Shown here: positions 1 through 12,864 of the stretch, in pieces | How positions within the stretch are numbered: the first letter of the stretch is position 1 | How the letters are laid out: every line of letters starts with the position of its first letter | Assembly (NCBI GenBank): GCA_000969725.1 | Contig: JXSR01S002290.1 | DNA from: Ophiothrix spiculata | Taxonomy: Eukaryota > Echinodermata > Ophiuroidea > Amphilepidida > Ophiotrichidae | DNA length: 26,021 bases | Direction: 5' to 3' (one strand) | The notes under the pieces: generated by a model | Told to the model about the DNA's origin: nothing | What the model saw: the letters and a program-made list of their open reading frames with translations, nothing else | Databases searched by the model: none | Program-made: the position numbers and the translations under genes

Positions 1-2528
1 ATAGGTTTAACAACGTTAAACAAGCAACACGAACATGAGCGACACCAAAACGGCAAAGTTGCACACTTTATCGGAGAATAAGCCATATGAAATAAGAAGC
101 TTCATTTTATAACACACATTTCAGAACACAATTAACGGGGCATAACTCAATGGAAACATATTGCAGACATTTGTTTCCATTTTACTTTATCCCAAGCATA
201 CATTAGCAGGCTGTCACTTTCATTTTTTTTTGTTTTGAAGCAGTAAGCCTGTTTGAGGGCAAAGAAGCACCCTATGGGAAAACCATAAGCAATGTTGGTA
301 AGTATTCCGAGTGTCTAAATTTAGATATGTCACTTTTAATGTAAACATCCAGGGGGTACTCATTGGTGCGGAAGGTACCAAGCATGTCCAAAAATCCATG
401 TAATAATATGGCACACCATGGGCACCATAAAACAATGAACATTTCTGAAATATTTGTTGTAAAGATACTCAATTGACGTAGATGCTATGTGCGCATGAAA
501 CTTGACTTATGTAGGTAAATTTAATGTTTTATGATGCCTGTGGCATGCTAAATGCCCTTCCAACCATTGAGAGTCCCCTTCCCCCAAGAAAATATCCAAC
601 GAACCACAGATAAATTCTCTAAACCCAACTTACATCAATTGCAAGTTCTGACCAGTGTATTAAAACGAGGTGTAATTCTTCTCATAGAAAAACAAAACAA
701 AATATATCACATAAGAAACTGTTATATTGAAGGGATAATATTCCCTTTTTATTAATTCCTGAGTAAACAACTATCATAAAAATACATTATCAAACACTAG
801 AAACTGACCAACAGGGGCATTTGAGATGGATCAAAAGAAACATGTTCTAACCTTCTAATGCTTCCGATTATGACAAATCCAGCTTCATGAAGAATGTAGG
901 CCCTAGTGCTTCAAAATATGGTCTTAAATCACTACAACAGATCTGCATTGTTGAACACAATAAAAGTGTTTTAGATTTTGTCATAAATCAGAAGTGATAA
1001 TTTGCTACAATGTCTCCAAGGATATATTACAGAAAATGAAAGTCAAAATATATCAGCATTTAGGGGTACTATAATAGTTTTTTAAAGTCAAGGCGCCTCT
1101 TGCATAATTGCATAGGTAGGGCATATTTTTGATTAGTAAAAGACAATAATCCTATCAGCAATAAGTGCAACCCCTGCATGTATTGCAGTTTATCTGAAGA
1201 GTATTTTGTAGACCTACATATTCATTATGGGGCAACTAATTTTATTGCTTGCACAGCAATGAATTTTGGTATATTATTTCCAAGAGCTGTTAGCAGTGTA
1301 AATGAGCATGAAAAGGTTTTATGTGGTTCAGAGGATTTGAAAAGGTTTGATATGTGGATCAATGTAACGTGATTCAATGGGCCAAACAAAAATTTCATGT
1401 ATTACATGTGCTTTACTTTTTTATTAAGTATTTCACCATCACCAAAATTTAACAGAACATCAAGTTCTATTGGTTGTATGAATGCAAATCCTTTTACCTC
1501 CTGTCATGAATGGAAAGCCCCAAAACTTATAATGAGGTACACTGACTTTAAAAATCTACTATAATATTTGGTGTTGTACCTGTGTATCAAAATTTTTGCA
1601 AGAAAATATTTCTCTAATTTTCAGGGAATTTTTCCTGCAATCAATGAAGTCTTCTTAACTTTTTGAAAAAGAAAATGTTCACATTTATGAAAAATTATTA
1701 CAAAAATAAGTCTTTTACTTTCACAACACAATAAATTTGGTTACAAATATCTCTGTACTTAAATATTTCCAATCAAAGTTTATAATCATATAGGCCTTTA
1801 TCATCTTTTCCTCATTTTGATTCTATATATTTCTGAATATTTCAGTATTTCTCTATTGTTTATGCCAATGCTGAAAAGTCAATGTGCAGAGATTGAGTGG
1901 GATGTTGAAAACATTGATTTTGAGTAAAAAGGGCAATAAAGGTAGATTTTTTTGTTTTTCATTGTCTTTAATATTTATAGAACTGTCATATATCTGGAAC
2001 CAGATGGCTATTATTGCTGGGGTTGATCAAATAAAATGTAGCATTTTTATAAAGCAATTAGATTGTAATCAAAATTGAAAATAGGTGACATGTGCCTCAA
2101 TTGCCCTGATCACAGTATATATTAGGTCACAATATGAAAAATGTGTAAGTATATGTATCCCTGTATAATGATATTTACATGACAAAAATATATATCCAAC
2201 AAATTCATGCAGAAATATATTTTGCACTTTTTTTAATGCTTCCCAATATATGACCAATATAAGTTACAGTTGAAAATCTGCTTAATTGACATTGTATATG
2301 TACAAATTATAAATCAAGAAACAAGAAACAACAAATAAAGAAAGAAACACACACGTTCATCTAACTTAAAAGAAAGAAATAAATATCAAACAGAATCACG
2401 GCAATGCAAAACAAAACGAACAAAGGGGTGATCACTAAACACCATAGTACTAATCAACTGTCTCCAGATGCCTCCTAATTTGGTCTTACATGGCTAGGTG
2501 CCAATTTGATCATCAAAATATGTATCTT
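1..2528. other. Non-coding region downstream of the gene
   Basis: No gene is recognised here. Frames are short and unlike known proteins. The region is AT-rich with homopolymer tracts. It has a perfect 10-bp inverted repeat at 149-158/172-181 and a decayed inverted repeat at 856-879/974-999. The segment at about 220-430 is slightly GC-richer, but I cannot assign it. Confidence 0.6.
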
Positions 2529-2531
2529 TAA

Positions 2532-2752
2532 GGCTGGGATCACATAGAACAATACTATTTGGGTGCACAACTTTACTTGGGCACGCGTATAGATTCAATT
2601 GAACACATAAATTTGATGCTACCGGGTCACATAAGAGGGAACTATTTGGAAAAAAACACACGTATAGCTCGCCGTGCCGAGGCTGTATCCCGGGCTGTAT
2701 AACATATAGCCATCGAATAGCGTATACCGTATACTTCTATGTGATCGCAGCC
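2532..2752. mobile_element. MITE with 24-bp terminal inverted repeats and TAA target duplication
   Basis: The left end, GGCTGGGATCACATAGAA, and the reverse complement of the right end, GGCTGCGATCACATAGAA, match at 21 of 24 positions when extended to 24 bases. TAA flanks both sides (2529-2531 and 2753-2755). The 221-bp interior has no coding capacity. A 3-bp TWA duplication is the hallmark of PIF/Harbinger elements, so a Harbinger-type MITE is likely. The interior has several GTATAC/CGTATA words near the right end. Confidence 0.82.
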
Positions 2753-2755
2753 TAA

Positions 2756-3230
2756 ATGATTTTGTTTTAAACTTATCGATAGACCTTACACAAATTTCAA
2801 AACAATGAGCTATACATTATTTGTATTCACAGAGCATCACTTTTTAGTACCGTAAACATTAAGGTGTTCAACTACAGCATCAATTAATGGTGGCTGGTGA
2901 TGCTTTCAGACACAGAAAGAGAGCCAGCCACTTTGATAGTTACCACACCTATAGAAATTCACGGTAAAATATGTCATTTTCTTTCCAGGGACATATTTTT
3001 GTCTGGTATGTAGGAAGGAACTATACTGCAAATACATACAAAATTATTTTTACGGATAAGTATTTACATACAGCTGTATTGAAATGTATTCCTTCTCTTA
3101 TAATTGAATGCAATTCTCATTTTCTGTGAAAAAACGTATATGACATTAGTAATCTTTACGAAAGTGCATCACATTTGCATTCACCTTTGCTGAATGTAAT
3201 TTGCTGCAAATATAAATTTTACATGTTTAA
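2756..3230. other. Non-coding, two short hairpins
   Basis: GTGGCTGG (2890-2897) pairs with CCAGCCAC (2924-2931), and an inner CTTTC/GAAAG lengthens the stem. AAAATATGTC (2966-2975) pairs perfectly with 2990-2999. No coding signal is seen. Confidence 0.55.
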
Positions 3231-3462
3231 CCCTTTGAACCATGTCCATTCCACACGTACCTGTACCTCTGACATGGGCCAAATTTTCAATCACTTACTT
3301 GATTTTATTGTCCTTTGCTTTCAATAACCTTTGACATTATTGTCTGAATTGTTTTAATCACAAGCATTCAAACCAGAAATATCTACTATGTCAAATAACA
3401 GTTCCAACATTCACATCAGGCTCATGACCTGGTGCTAAAATCGGCTTGTTAGGGTCAAAGGG
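3231..3462. mobile_element. Possible MITE with CCCTTTGA ends and TAA flanks
   Basis: The left end, TAACCCTTTGAACC (3228-3241), and the reverse complement of the right end, TTACCCTTTGACCC (3452-3465), agree at 12 of 14 positions. TAA flanks the CCC...GGG ends on both sides. The interior of about 232 bp is non-coding. The inverted repeats are short, so this is less certain than the element at 2532. Confidence 0.55.
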
Positions 3463-3465
3463 TAA

Positions 3466-4145
3466 GTTTTTTCATACAAACTGGGTATTTATCAATACAA
3501 TGCATTCCATATATGACAACAGATTGATTTTAAGTAACATCTAATAATGTACATGATTTTTTACTTAAAGGTATATAATAATGCACAATAATGTGACTGA
3601 ATATGTCTTTTCATATAAAAGTGGTACCGTATATACAACGAAATGATATAATGGCAAGCATTACAATGCAAAAAGGAATTGAAGTCACCTACTGTGGGTG
3701 AAATAAATTATCTTACTTAAGTCCACTTACGACTAAACCAAGAATAGTACTGAATATGTTCAAATTGCTTTACAGATCATAATATTTTTTTCTAAATTAT
3801 TACAAGAATATTAATTACACTACTTGAATTCAATCAATAACGTCCTGGAAAGAAGCATTTTGGAGTTTGCTTGAGCCAAATAACATGCTGGTTTTTAATT
3901 ACAAGAACTTGAATTTCTACTTTAAAGAGTTTCAACCTTTTCTTCCATTGGTATATAATTTACCAGAGTTGCATTCAATTTATTTTCAATAATGTGGTTT
4001 TTTAACACCAACTAATATTTACTTCTTGTTGCAAAAGCTGTAAATTGTATAAGAGGTAGAGTGGAGTAAAATGTTTTTATATCATTTCTGAAGTTTTCAA
4101 ATCAAGAGTACTGCACAAAATTAATTTGTCTGAAAAACATTACAC
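3466..4145. other. 3' flank and probable 3' UTR
   Basis: This is AT-rich DNA after the stop codon at 4146. The part from 4145 to about 3960 is the likely 3' UTR if the AATAAA at 3984-3979 is used. No other gene is visible. Confidence 0.5.
3979..3984 (-). terminator. Candidate poly(A) signal (AATAAA)
   Basis: A canonical AATAAA lies on the minus strand about 160 bases after the stop codon. It is a reasonable end for a short 3' UTR, but AT-rich DNA yields this hexamer by chance, and later signals could be used. Confidence 0.4.
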
Positions 4146-7100
4146 TCAGTGATTTAGAGTATATGACTGTCTTCTGAATCCAGTAGTTGTATCCCCACTG
4201 GATTCTCTCCTAGGATTATTAGACTGTTTAAATTTTCTCATTTTTTCCATGCTTTCTGGAACATAATCTGCTTTGCTGTTTTTCTGTTGCCCTTGTGTTG
4301 AAATTGGCTCATCTTCAAACACATCGTCTTCCAGGACCAATTTTCTTTCCTTTGATGGGCCTTCCATGGGAGTGAATGATGACAATGTTGGTGTTGTGCT
4401 TGATGTAGATGGCTGTTCCTCATTATGTTTTAGGGTATACGACTTCCTTCTGAATCCAGAGGTCGTATCTCCACTGGATTCTCTCCTAGGATTATTAGAA
4501 TGTTTATATTTTCTCATTTTTTCCATCCTTTCTTGTTGACCTTGTATAAAATGTGGCTCATCTTCAAAAAAATCCTCCTCCAAGAACAATTTCCTTTTCT
4601 TTAGTGGGTCTTCCATGGGAGTAAATGATGACAATGTTGGTGTCCCATTGGATGAAGATGGTTGCACTGTGTTCTGAACATCTACTGGTACTGGTGGGCT
4701 ATCAAATATTGTCTCATGATGAAGTGGTACTTCCATGAAGTCATCGTCATCATTATTACCAACAAAAGCAAGGATGATCCCATCATTGTCTACATATTCA
4801 TCGGAATCAGTACGGTGTTTGGTTTCCATGAATGAATCTGGTTCACTACGTGAATATCTTGTAAGTCGTACAGAATGTTCAGGAACTTTTTTCTCACGCT
4901 GTGTTTTCTCTTTGTAAAGCACTAACCAGAACCAAGCTACAATTACCAGGATCATTAGAATGCTGACTATGCATATGATGAGAATGATATGCAAAGGCAA
5001 TTTTCCATCATTAGATTGTTTGCAGAATTCAAGGAACCTACAAAAGCCTTCTTCAGGAAGGCGCAGTGTTCTCTGACACAAGAGAGCAAACATGTGTGCA
5101 GAAGCATTAGCATTGTCGATTTCACCACTAGCAGCAACATCAGAAAGACAAGACTCATAATAGAATCTCCATGTGCTTTCCAAGTCTCCTCTGCACTCTG
5201 TGTACAATGGATGGACAAAGAAGAAATCTTGACACACCTCTTGAGCTTCATGTTCTAACTCTTGTGGTATATAGGTTGGATTATGGTCTGGTGTATGAGT
5301 GGTAAATGGGGCATCTGACGGATGCCATGTTGGTTCCCCTCCTTCAGGCAAAAGATCTCCAAGGACGTGTGTTGAATTTTCACTTGAATCATGATACTTT
5401 AGTACAGTTGAATTTCCATATCCTTCTTCAAGATTAATGCTAAAGATAACTCCATCTTGTAATTCTTCTCCATACAATTTTCTATTCTCATTCAGTGAGA
5501 GTTGATTCAGTACATGGTCTTGTAAATAGATGAAATCAATTTCTCCATAGAAGCTGTCTATCATTTGCCCATCCTCTCCATGTTGACCAATATAAATATC
5601 TCCACCTATCTGTACTAATCTAGCTGTATTGATGCCATATGCGACAAACACATCTGTGTGATCAGATGTATCAGAGAATAGGTACACAATCAGTCTTCCA
5701 TCAAAGGACCTCCAGCTTATGCTCAGATGGTTCCAAACACCAGCAGTTGTTGTCAGGTTTGTTGTAACAACATTATTGTCAAAGTTAATCAGTATTTCCA
5801 TCAAATGTAGCTGGACGTGAAGAATATGATGGGCATCAAACAACAAAACAGTCTGTCTACCAGATGATTCCAATAAAGGTTTAATCCAGAGATTGAGGCT
5901 GAACTGGTCCAGGGCATTGATTGTTACACTAGAAAATACCACTCTGCTCTGATTAAATCTAAGAAGATATCCCCCAGTGCGGTAATTTGCAGCATATTTA
6001 CTCAGAAAATCTTTTTCTTGGATTGGAATTGACAGTCTCTGGCCAAATGTTGTATCAAAGTAAGACTGTGTGGCAATGTCTGTCATGAAATTGCTTTCAT
6101 TGATTGTCGTCCATTTTGTTTTGAATTCATTACTGTCCTGTGGTCCTGATTCAATCATGCCAATGTTTAAGTCATCCAACCAGTTAGCATTCCATGTTCC
6201 AACCATTGTATTTACACTTGGCATAACCATTCTGTCACAATGTATAGTCAAAGATACAGTATCTCCAAGCAGAGCTATCATGACATTGACCTGGTATGCA
6301 ATTGTAATATTAATTACATTGTATGTTCTGAAATCATACACAATATCTCCATGCTTAGCTTTTAATCCAAAATCAATTGACTTCCAAGAATGTTCCTCAT
6401 ATACACTAAGTACCAGCGACCTGTTTGTCCTAGGTGTGACACTAATCGAACAGGCCACTGATTTGCTAAAAACAAGAACTTCTGTGATTTCCCGACATGC
6501 TACTCGTGCATTACAAGGTTGAATTAATACTTGCACACTTGCTATATCTGACTTGAGAAGATTATACATTCCTGGGACATCAAAGTCTATACTCGCTCCA
6601 TCTGCAGTGGTCAAATGGGTGTTTCCAAATAATATTACCAGCCCGGAGGTAGAGTTAACATTCATAGCACTAATAGAACAATCTGGACCAAACCAACCTG
6701 GAGTGCATTTATTACATGCATAGGTTTCATTCTGTTCCGTGCCCTCTCCAAGCCAATGATTGTCACATTGACATATCCCTGATAGTATGTCACACATGCC
6801 ATGATTGTTACAAGGTGATGCAGTCCCTCCTGGGCAAATAACTTTGCAACTTGTTCCCCAATATCCAGGTTCACAAACACATTCTGACTTACTGTACTCA
6901 CTCCTTCTTCCAAATACACATGGGATGTCACATTGAGCACCAATCCAACCTGGGAAGAATCTGTTTGAGAATTCATTGCATAGATACCTCGCTGGCCACT
7001 GTGGTAACATTAACTGAGTTTGACACTGATCTGCCAATGATAAAACAGACTCCATTGCAGCACTCAAGTCATTATGAAATGCTACATCTTGCAGACATTG

Positions 7101-10100
7101 AAGGAAGAAGACATCCAATATGGCTGGCCCAAGATTCTGACATTGATCATATAGAGATCCATTTTGCAAAATGGTGAAACACTTCACTGAAGCTTCTTCT
7201 GCCATGGTATCATTGGCAAACACTTGGTATGCCAGAGGTAACACTTCATCGATGGGATAATCTTCATCAGTTATATACCATTGAGGAGGATTCCATATTG
7301 GCAATTTCAGACCAGTTCCATGAATGCTGTCAATAGCTACTGACCCATAACCTTCATTAAACTTCCATAAATATGACAAGTCTGGTGTTGTTGGTCTTGC
7401 TGGATATTTCCAGTTCTGTGTAATCAGTGACGGATTAGAACGCCTGTTCCACACTTTGATCTCATCTATGTGGCCCACAAATGGCTGGCTTGGTAAGTCA
7501 GGTACTGGAAATGGTGTTTGTGTGTACCACTGTCCTAAAACAAGATATCCATCAGCTTGAAATGAGTTTTCAGGTAACTTCACAGCTTGGACTCTTGCTT
7601 TGCCAAACACATCTAAAACATAGATTTCCAGGATTTGAGTTGATTTCAGCCAAACAAGTGAAATTTGATTCCATTCATCAAGATTAATATTCAGATTTAG
7701 ATTGTGGATATTCAAGTCTTGATATAAAATAAGTCCAGTGTCTGAGCTTCCTAGGGCAATTACAAAATCTGCTGTGCAATAGGAGAATATGATGCCACCA
7801 TAGTTGACCTGTTTCACCCACAGCTCTATTGTCAACTGATCTGTAGGAAGGTGAACTAGCTGTTCAGATGCTACAATACTATCTTGGAAATACAAATGAT
7901 AACCTGCACCTTGTACTGGTAATAGAAGATGCTGCCTGTTGTCTACATTAATCAGTTCAGTAGTTTGAAATCGTTCAACATATGCATCAATGTGACTTTG
8001 AGTTATATTTTGCTGACAACTGCTATCATTGTTTCCATGACAGTTGATATTCTCAATAGCATTCAAAGTATGACATGATGCAAGCAATCCACCATAGTTG
8101 TCACTGTCACAGATTGTATCAGGAACATCAAAGTTGACATCTAGATGCTGTGGATAGACAGTGATAAATACACTGATATTCAATGTTGGGATGGACATTT
8201 GATATTTATGAATGTTCACACGAAGGATCAGCATGTTGCTGATAGATGTAGCATGGTCTAACTCTGTGTAAACCCCATTAACCCATACATGTGGTTTATC
8301 TCCTTCAAGAGGTGCTTTTAAAACTACTACATGATGTTGACTTTCAATAGTAATAGCATCAAAACAACGTGAGAATGTGGTGGAAGTTGCACACCTTGAC
8401 AATCGTAGATTTACTGACAGATCTGAGCTATGGGATAAGATATTGTAAGTCCCAAGATGTTGAATGTATGCTATAACACCATCAAATGTTGAAATTCTTC
8501 CTTTCCCACTCAGATGTGCTTGAATTCTTCCACTGTGATGTGGCTGTCCATGAAGTTTTCCAATAGCTATTGGGCAGTCTTTTCCATACCAATCTTTTCC
8601 ACAACTGCTACAATCTACCTCACCAATCCAGTTGATATTACATGTACAAGATCCATCTGTCTCACAATGTCCATGGAGACTACATGGTCTTATTATACCA
8701 CCTGGACACACTTGGTCACAATTGCTTCCCCAGTAGCCAAAGCTACATTCGCATTGATTTTCTGTTGTTGAAGTTCCAAATTGACATGGTCCACACTTTG
8801 ATATCAACCAATGTGAAAGATCAGATAATAGAAAGAGGTCACATATGGCATCCTTTGGTGGCGATGTACTGACAAGTGAGTGGCATAAGTCTACGATGCC
8901 CCATATGGTACTGTATGCGCTGTCTATATCTCCAGTTGATGCAACATCTGTCAGACATGACATGTAATAGAAGTCCAGCATTGCTTCAGTAATGTTGATG
9001 AACAGGTGTGAAAACTCATCATTAGTCTTGTTTAGAATTCCACAGACTTTCTTTGCATTTACAAGGTGAGTTTCATTTTCAAATGATGCTTCAAATGGAA
9101 CAAGCTCATTAAGAATGATGTCGGCATCGGAGAAAGTCCAAACTGGTTTTTGCCATGGATCAGATGGCAAAAGAATGTTATTTCTGGAGACCAATTCTAC
9201 TGCAACATTTCCTTCACCAGAATCAAACTTGATTAGCATGGCGAGTGAGTCTGTATACTCTTCAGCATCCACAACTGAATTGCTTACTAACTGAAAAAAT
9301 GCTGGTTGCAAAGCTTTCTTCCAAATTTTAAGTTCTTCCATTTTACCAATAAAGGTTGAGTTAAGTGTCACTGTATCATTGTTGGGTACAAGAAGCCATT
9401 GGCCAATAGCTAACATAACTCCAGGTTTTATCACATTTTCAATGCTTAATAGAAATTGTTTAGAGCTTATGACACCAGATGCGCTTGTATGGTAAAATTG
9501 CATGGTTTTGTCTTCATCAATGTACATGACCGATATACGATTCCATTCAAGCAGACCATTGGCAACTTCAGTGTCATATACGACATGGTCAATAGCAATC
9601 TTTATAGTTGCATCATTCAGGATGGTCAATGAAGAATCTCTTCCGAATGATATGAGAACTCCTCCATAAGATTCTGGCCACACAAGGAACTCTATAGTCC
9701 AATCAGTAAGAGTTACATCAGTTATCGGACTACTAACTCCACCTGTGTTTTTGAAATGTAATGCATATATACCACCAGTAGGAAAACTTGACTCAACAAA
9801 GGCTCCATGCTGATGGATAAAGAGGGAATCTTCAACAGTGACTCTCCAAAGGTTTTCAAGATGCTCTTGTAATTGAAATTGAGTCAGATTATTAAGCGAG
9901 GTGTCCTCACCAAGGAACAGGTCATCTGTTAAATCTCCATTACAATTTCCAAGAAGACCAGCTGATGTATAACATACTTCTTCATCAACAGAGATACTGA
10001 TCTGTAGAGAGAGTCCAATGATATGAATAGAGACTTGAAATTCTGAATCTGTTTTGGACTGAAGTGTGTAATGATTAGTGTCTTGTACAACTATCTTCCA

Positions 10101-12864
10101 GTGGCTATTTCCTAAATCAAATATGGTGTCTGTGATTGACGTTTCTTTCCTGTTCACCCACAAAATAGGAGTATTATCTGCTTTGTATGGAGCATGGAAG
10201 ACAAACTCTAAAGAATCTTCCTTTAAAGATATTGCATTGATGCACACAGACTTGATGTAACATGGTACCTGTCGAATTTGGACAACTGTTGTTTCAGTAT
10301 TCACAAGATAAAATTCACCTATGAATGGGAGGTAAAGTGTGAATCCATCAAATAAAGTGTAATGTGCATGAAGTGTAATTGAAGAAACAAAATGTACTCT
10401 GAATAGATGGAAATCTGATTGGGCAAAGGAGCAATCTATGCCATACCAGTCATTCCCACATCTCTTACAATCTGGCGTTCCTTTCCAGTTGAGATCACAT
10501 ACACATGTCCCCACATCAGTACACTCACCATGTAGTCCACATGGTGCAACAGATCCTCCAGGACAAACTTTGTCACAAGCTGCTCCAAAATAGCCACTGA
10601 TGCAGTGACATTCATCTGATGAGGTCTTAGTGCCAAATAAACAGTCATCACGACACTGTGTTCCTAATCGTAAGTCGGGTGCATTATGACATAATGGTGC
10701 TGCTGGCCAATGGGATAGATTTAAGGCTACTTGACATATATCAGAAAAGGCAAATGCTACCTTGTAAGCTGATATGAAGTCTTTAGTTGCAGCCAACTCT
10801 CTCAAACATGCTATGAAGTACATATTTTTGGTGCCATTGCTTAGAATGTTGCAATTATCTGACAAAGGACTTTCAAAGAAAAGCTGATTGCAGAGTTGAT
10901 TGGCGCTCTCTTCCACTGTTGCATTTGTAAAGTGTGATTCCAGAGATAAGAAAACAGTTTCTTGATCTGATGATGTAAAGTCTCCATATAACCATACTGG
11001 TTGAGGCCATGGATCATCAGGTAAGCTTAGGATGTCTCCGACAGTTCTGTCCACAACTTTATCTCCTTCCCCTTCATCAAATGTCCACAATCGCGCAATG
11101 CTTGAAGAATGTTGTTGAATATCACTGCTCCAAAATGCTGTAGCTTCAGCTGGAGTAAAACGCTTATTCCAAATACGAATATCATCCACAGCTCCAATGA
11201 ATCCTGGTAAAGCATTCTGGTTGGAATCACTCAGAGATGGCTGCCAAGCACCAACAGCAAAATATCCTGCTTTATTGAAAAGATTTTGTTGAACTTTGAC
11301 CTCATGCCGTTTGACACTGCCAGCCGCATTGAAATGGTAGATATTCAACTTTCCAGCATAATCTTGGTAGTCAATAACAATTTTATTCCATTTTCCATTT
11401 TGAACGATAAGATTGGTGGAATATTCTGTATTGCCTATGTAAATCTTGATTGTACTTTGTACAACTAGTGCAAATGATGTATGATGAGAATAGCTGAACA
11501 CAACACCGCCATTATTGATGACATCATCACATTTGATGAACAGTTCAAAGGTTACATCATAGTTGTTCTCAACCAATAACATGACATCTTTGGTGTACAT
11601 AAGGGATTTATTAAATCCCATGTAGTAACTTCCTCTAGATGGTAATTTTATCTCTCTTTCTGGATAGGCGATAAAGGAATCGCACTCACTGACTTTCCAT
11701 TGTGGTATGTACCTTTGTATTGTGCTATCTAATGTTGCTATGTGTTGCCATTCACTGCAAATACCAGCTCCATCTAGTGGGAAGGTATAAGTTTGATTCT
11801 GCATTGGTTGTGGTTTCTGAACAGGGTAGTCATCATGACAAAATTCCAACGATGTTTGATTTGCTAAGATACTCAAACCGTTATTGGCTTGAGTTTCAGC
11901 ATTACAACATCCACCAACAAGCAAACCAGAAGAGAAAGGACACAAATTATCTGGTAGATATGCATCAAGGGTTAGATACAGTCCATCTGCACGTACTAGC
12001 ATATGGAAGCCACTTGGTCCAGTTATGAGGAGTTCAAAATATGACACCAGCTCAAATGTGTATCCTGATTGTCCAAATTCAAGCCGAGTGTCCAATGTGA
12101 CATCCTTTCCATTGACATCAATGAGGAAATTGCTGCCTGAAACATGTGGTCCTCTGATGGCCACAACAGCAAATCCATTAATTGGATCACCAAACCGTAA
12201 TCCAATATATTTAATACATGAATACTGCCCATAACATTGTACATATTTTGCTTGTACAACTAAAGCTGTTTTGCCAACCTGAAGTAAATAGTACTCTCCC
12301 ACTGATTTGTGAAAGAAGGAGTGTCCATTAAAGGTTGTTATTTGTGACATCCCAGCTACAAGTGCTATCTTCACATCTACCTTGACCCCTACCCCTGTAG
12401 AATAATGCTCTGTTATCGTACAAGTATTTCCAATCCAACCAGGTGTACATTGACTACAATCAGGAGCACCTTGCCAATTAATTGGGCACTCACATTTCCC
12501 TGTGACTTGGTCACATGTTCCTAAACCATTACATGGATTCTTAGACCCACCTAAACATACATTATTGCAAGATTTACCCCAGTATCCAAGATCACAAACA
12601 CATATATTTCTATCTTCGGGATGCTTAGTTCCAAATGAACATAAAACATCACAGTTATCACCAATCCACATGGGGAATGATGCATTACCAAAGTCATTGC
12701 AGAGTGGTTTAGCAGGCCATATAGTGAGGTTGAGTGCTATCTGACAGAAGTCTGCGTATTCAATGACGGCATCTAGCCCATCCTCTGTAGAGTTACTTGC
12801 TGATACAGCTGTCACACAGGAGGTGTAGTACTTCATTTGTGCTCCTTCATCAAGAGGACAAGCA
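4146..12864 (-). CDS. Giant terminal exon D (8,719 bp): end of unit 5, units 6-9, TM helix, tail, stop
   Basis: The acceptor is a pyrimidine-rich tract ending CCACAG above 12864, and one base completes the codon begun in exon C. The open frame then runs 2,905 codons to the stop at 4148-4146. It holds the rest of the unit 5 Cys-rich segment, four complete units (6-9), a hydrophobic stretch of 27 residues at 4994-4914 and a 255-residue cytoplasmic tail. The in-frame TTG at 12884 lies in the intron and is not a start. No in-frame break is present over 8.7 kb, which argues for an active gene. Confidence 0.92.

Larger units (their letters stand above)
4149..4913 (-). other. Cytoplasmic tail (255 residues) with a tandem duplication
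   Basis: The tail has a basic juxtamembrane part, then RYSRSEPDSF, an acidic part (DSDEYVDNDG, NNDDDD), a Pro-containing linker, and two copies of a block of about 75 residues to the stop. Each copy carries an acidic cluster (LEEDFFEDEP or LEDDVFEDEP), a basic KMRK segment and RRxS sequences. No enzyme domain is visible. It looks disordered and suited to phosphorylation or adaptor binding, which is inference. Confidence 0.8.

Noticed and set aside
220-472. Minus-strand frames near the left edge (71 and 66 codons) as an exon
   Set aside because: The segment has a possible CCCATAG acceptor and is less AT-rich, but shows no recognisable domain and no partner exon.
4273-12744. Plus-strand frames of 60-150 codons opposite the giant terminal exon
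   Set aside because: They are antisense shadows of a strong minus-strand coding frame, with no domain or splice support.
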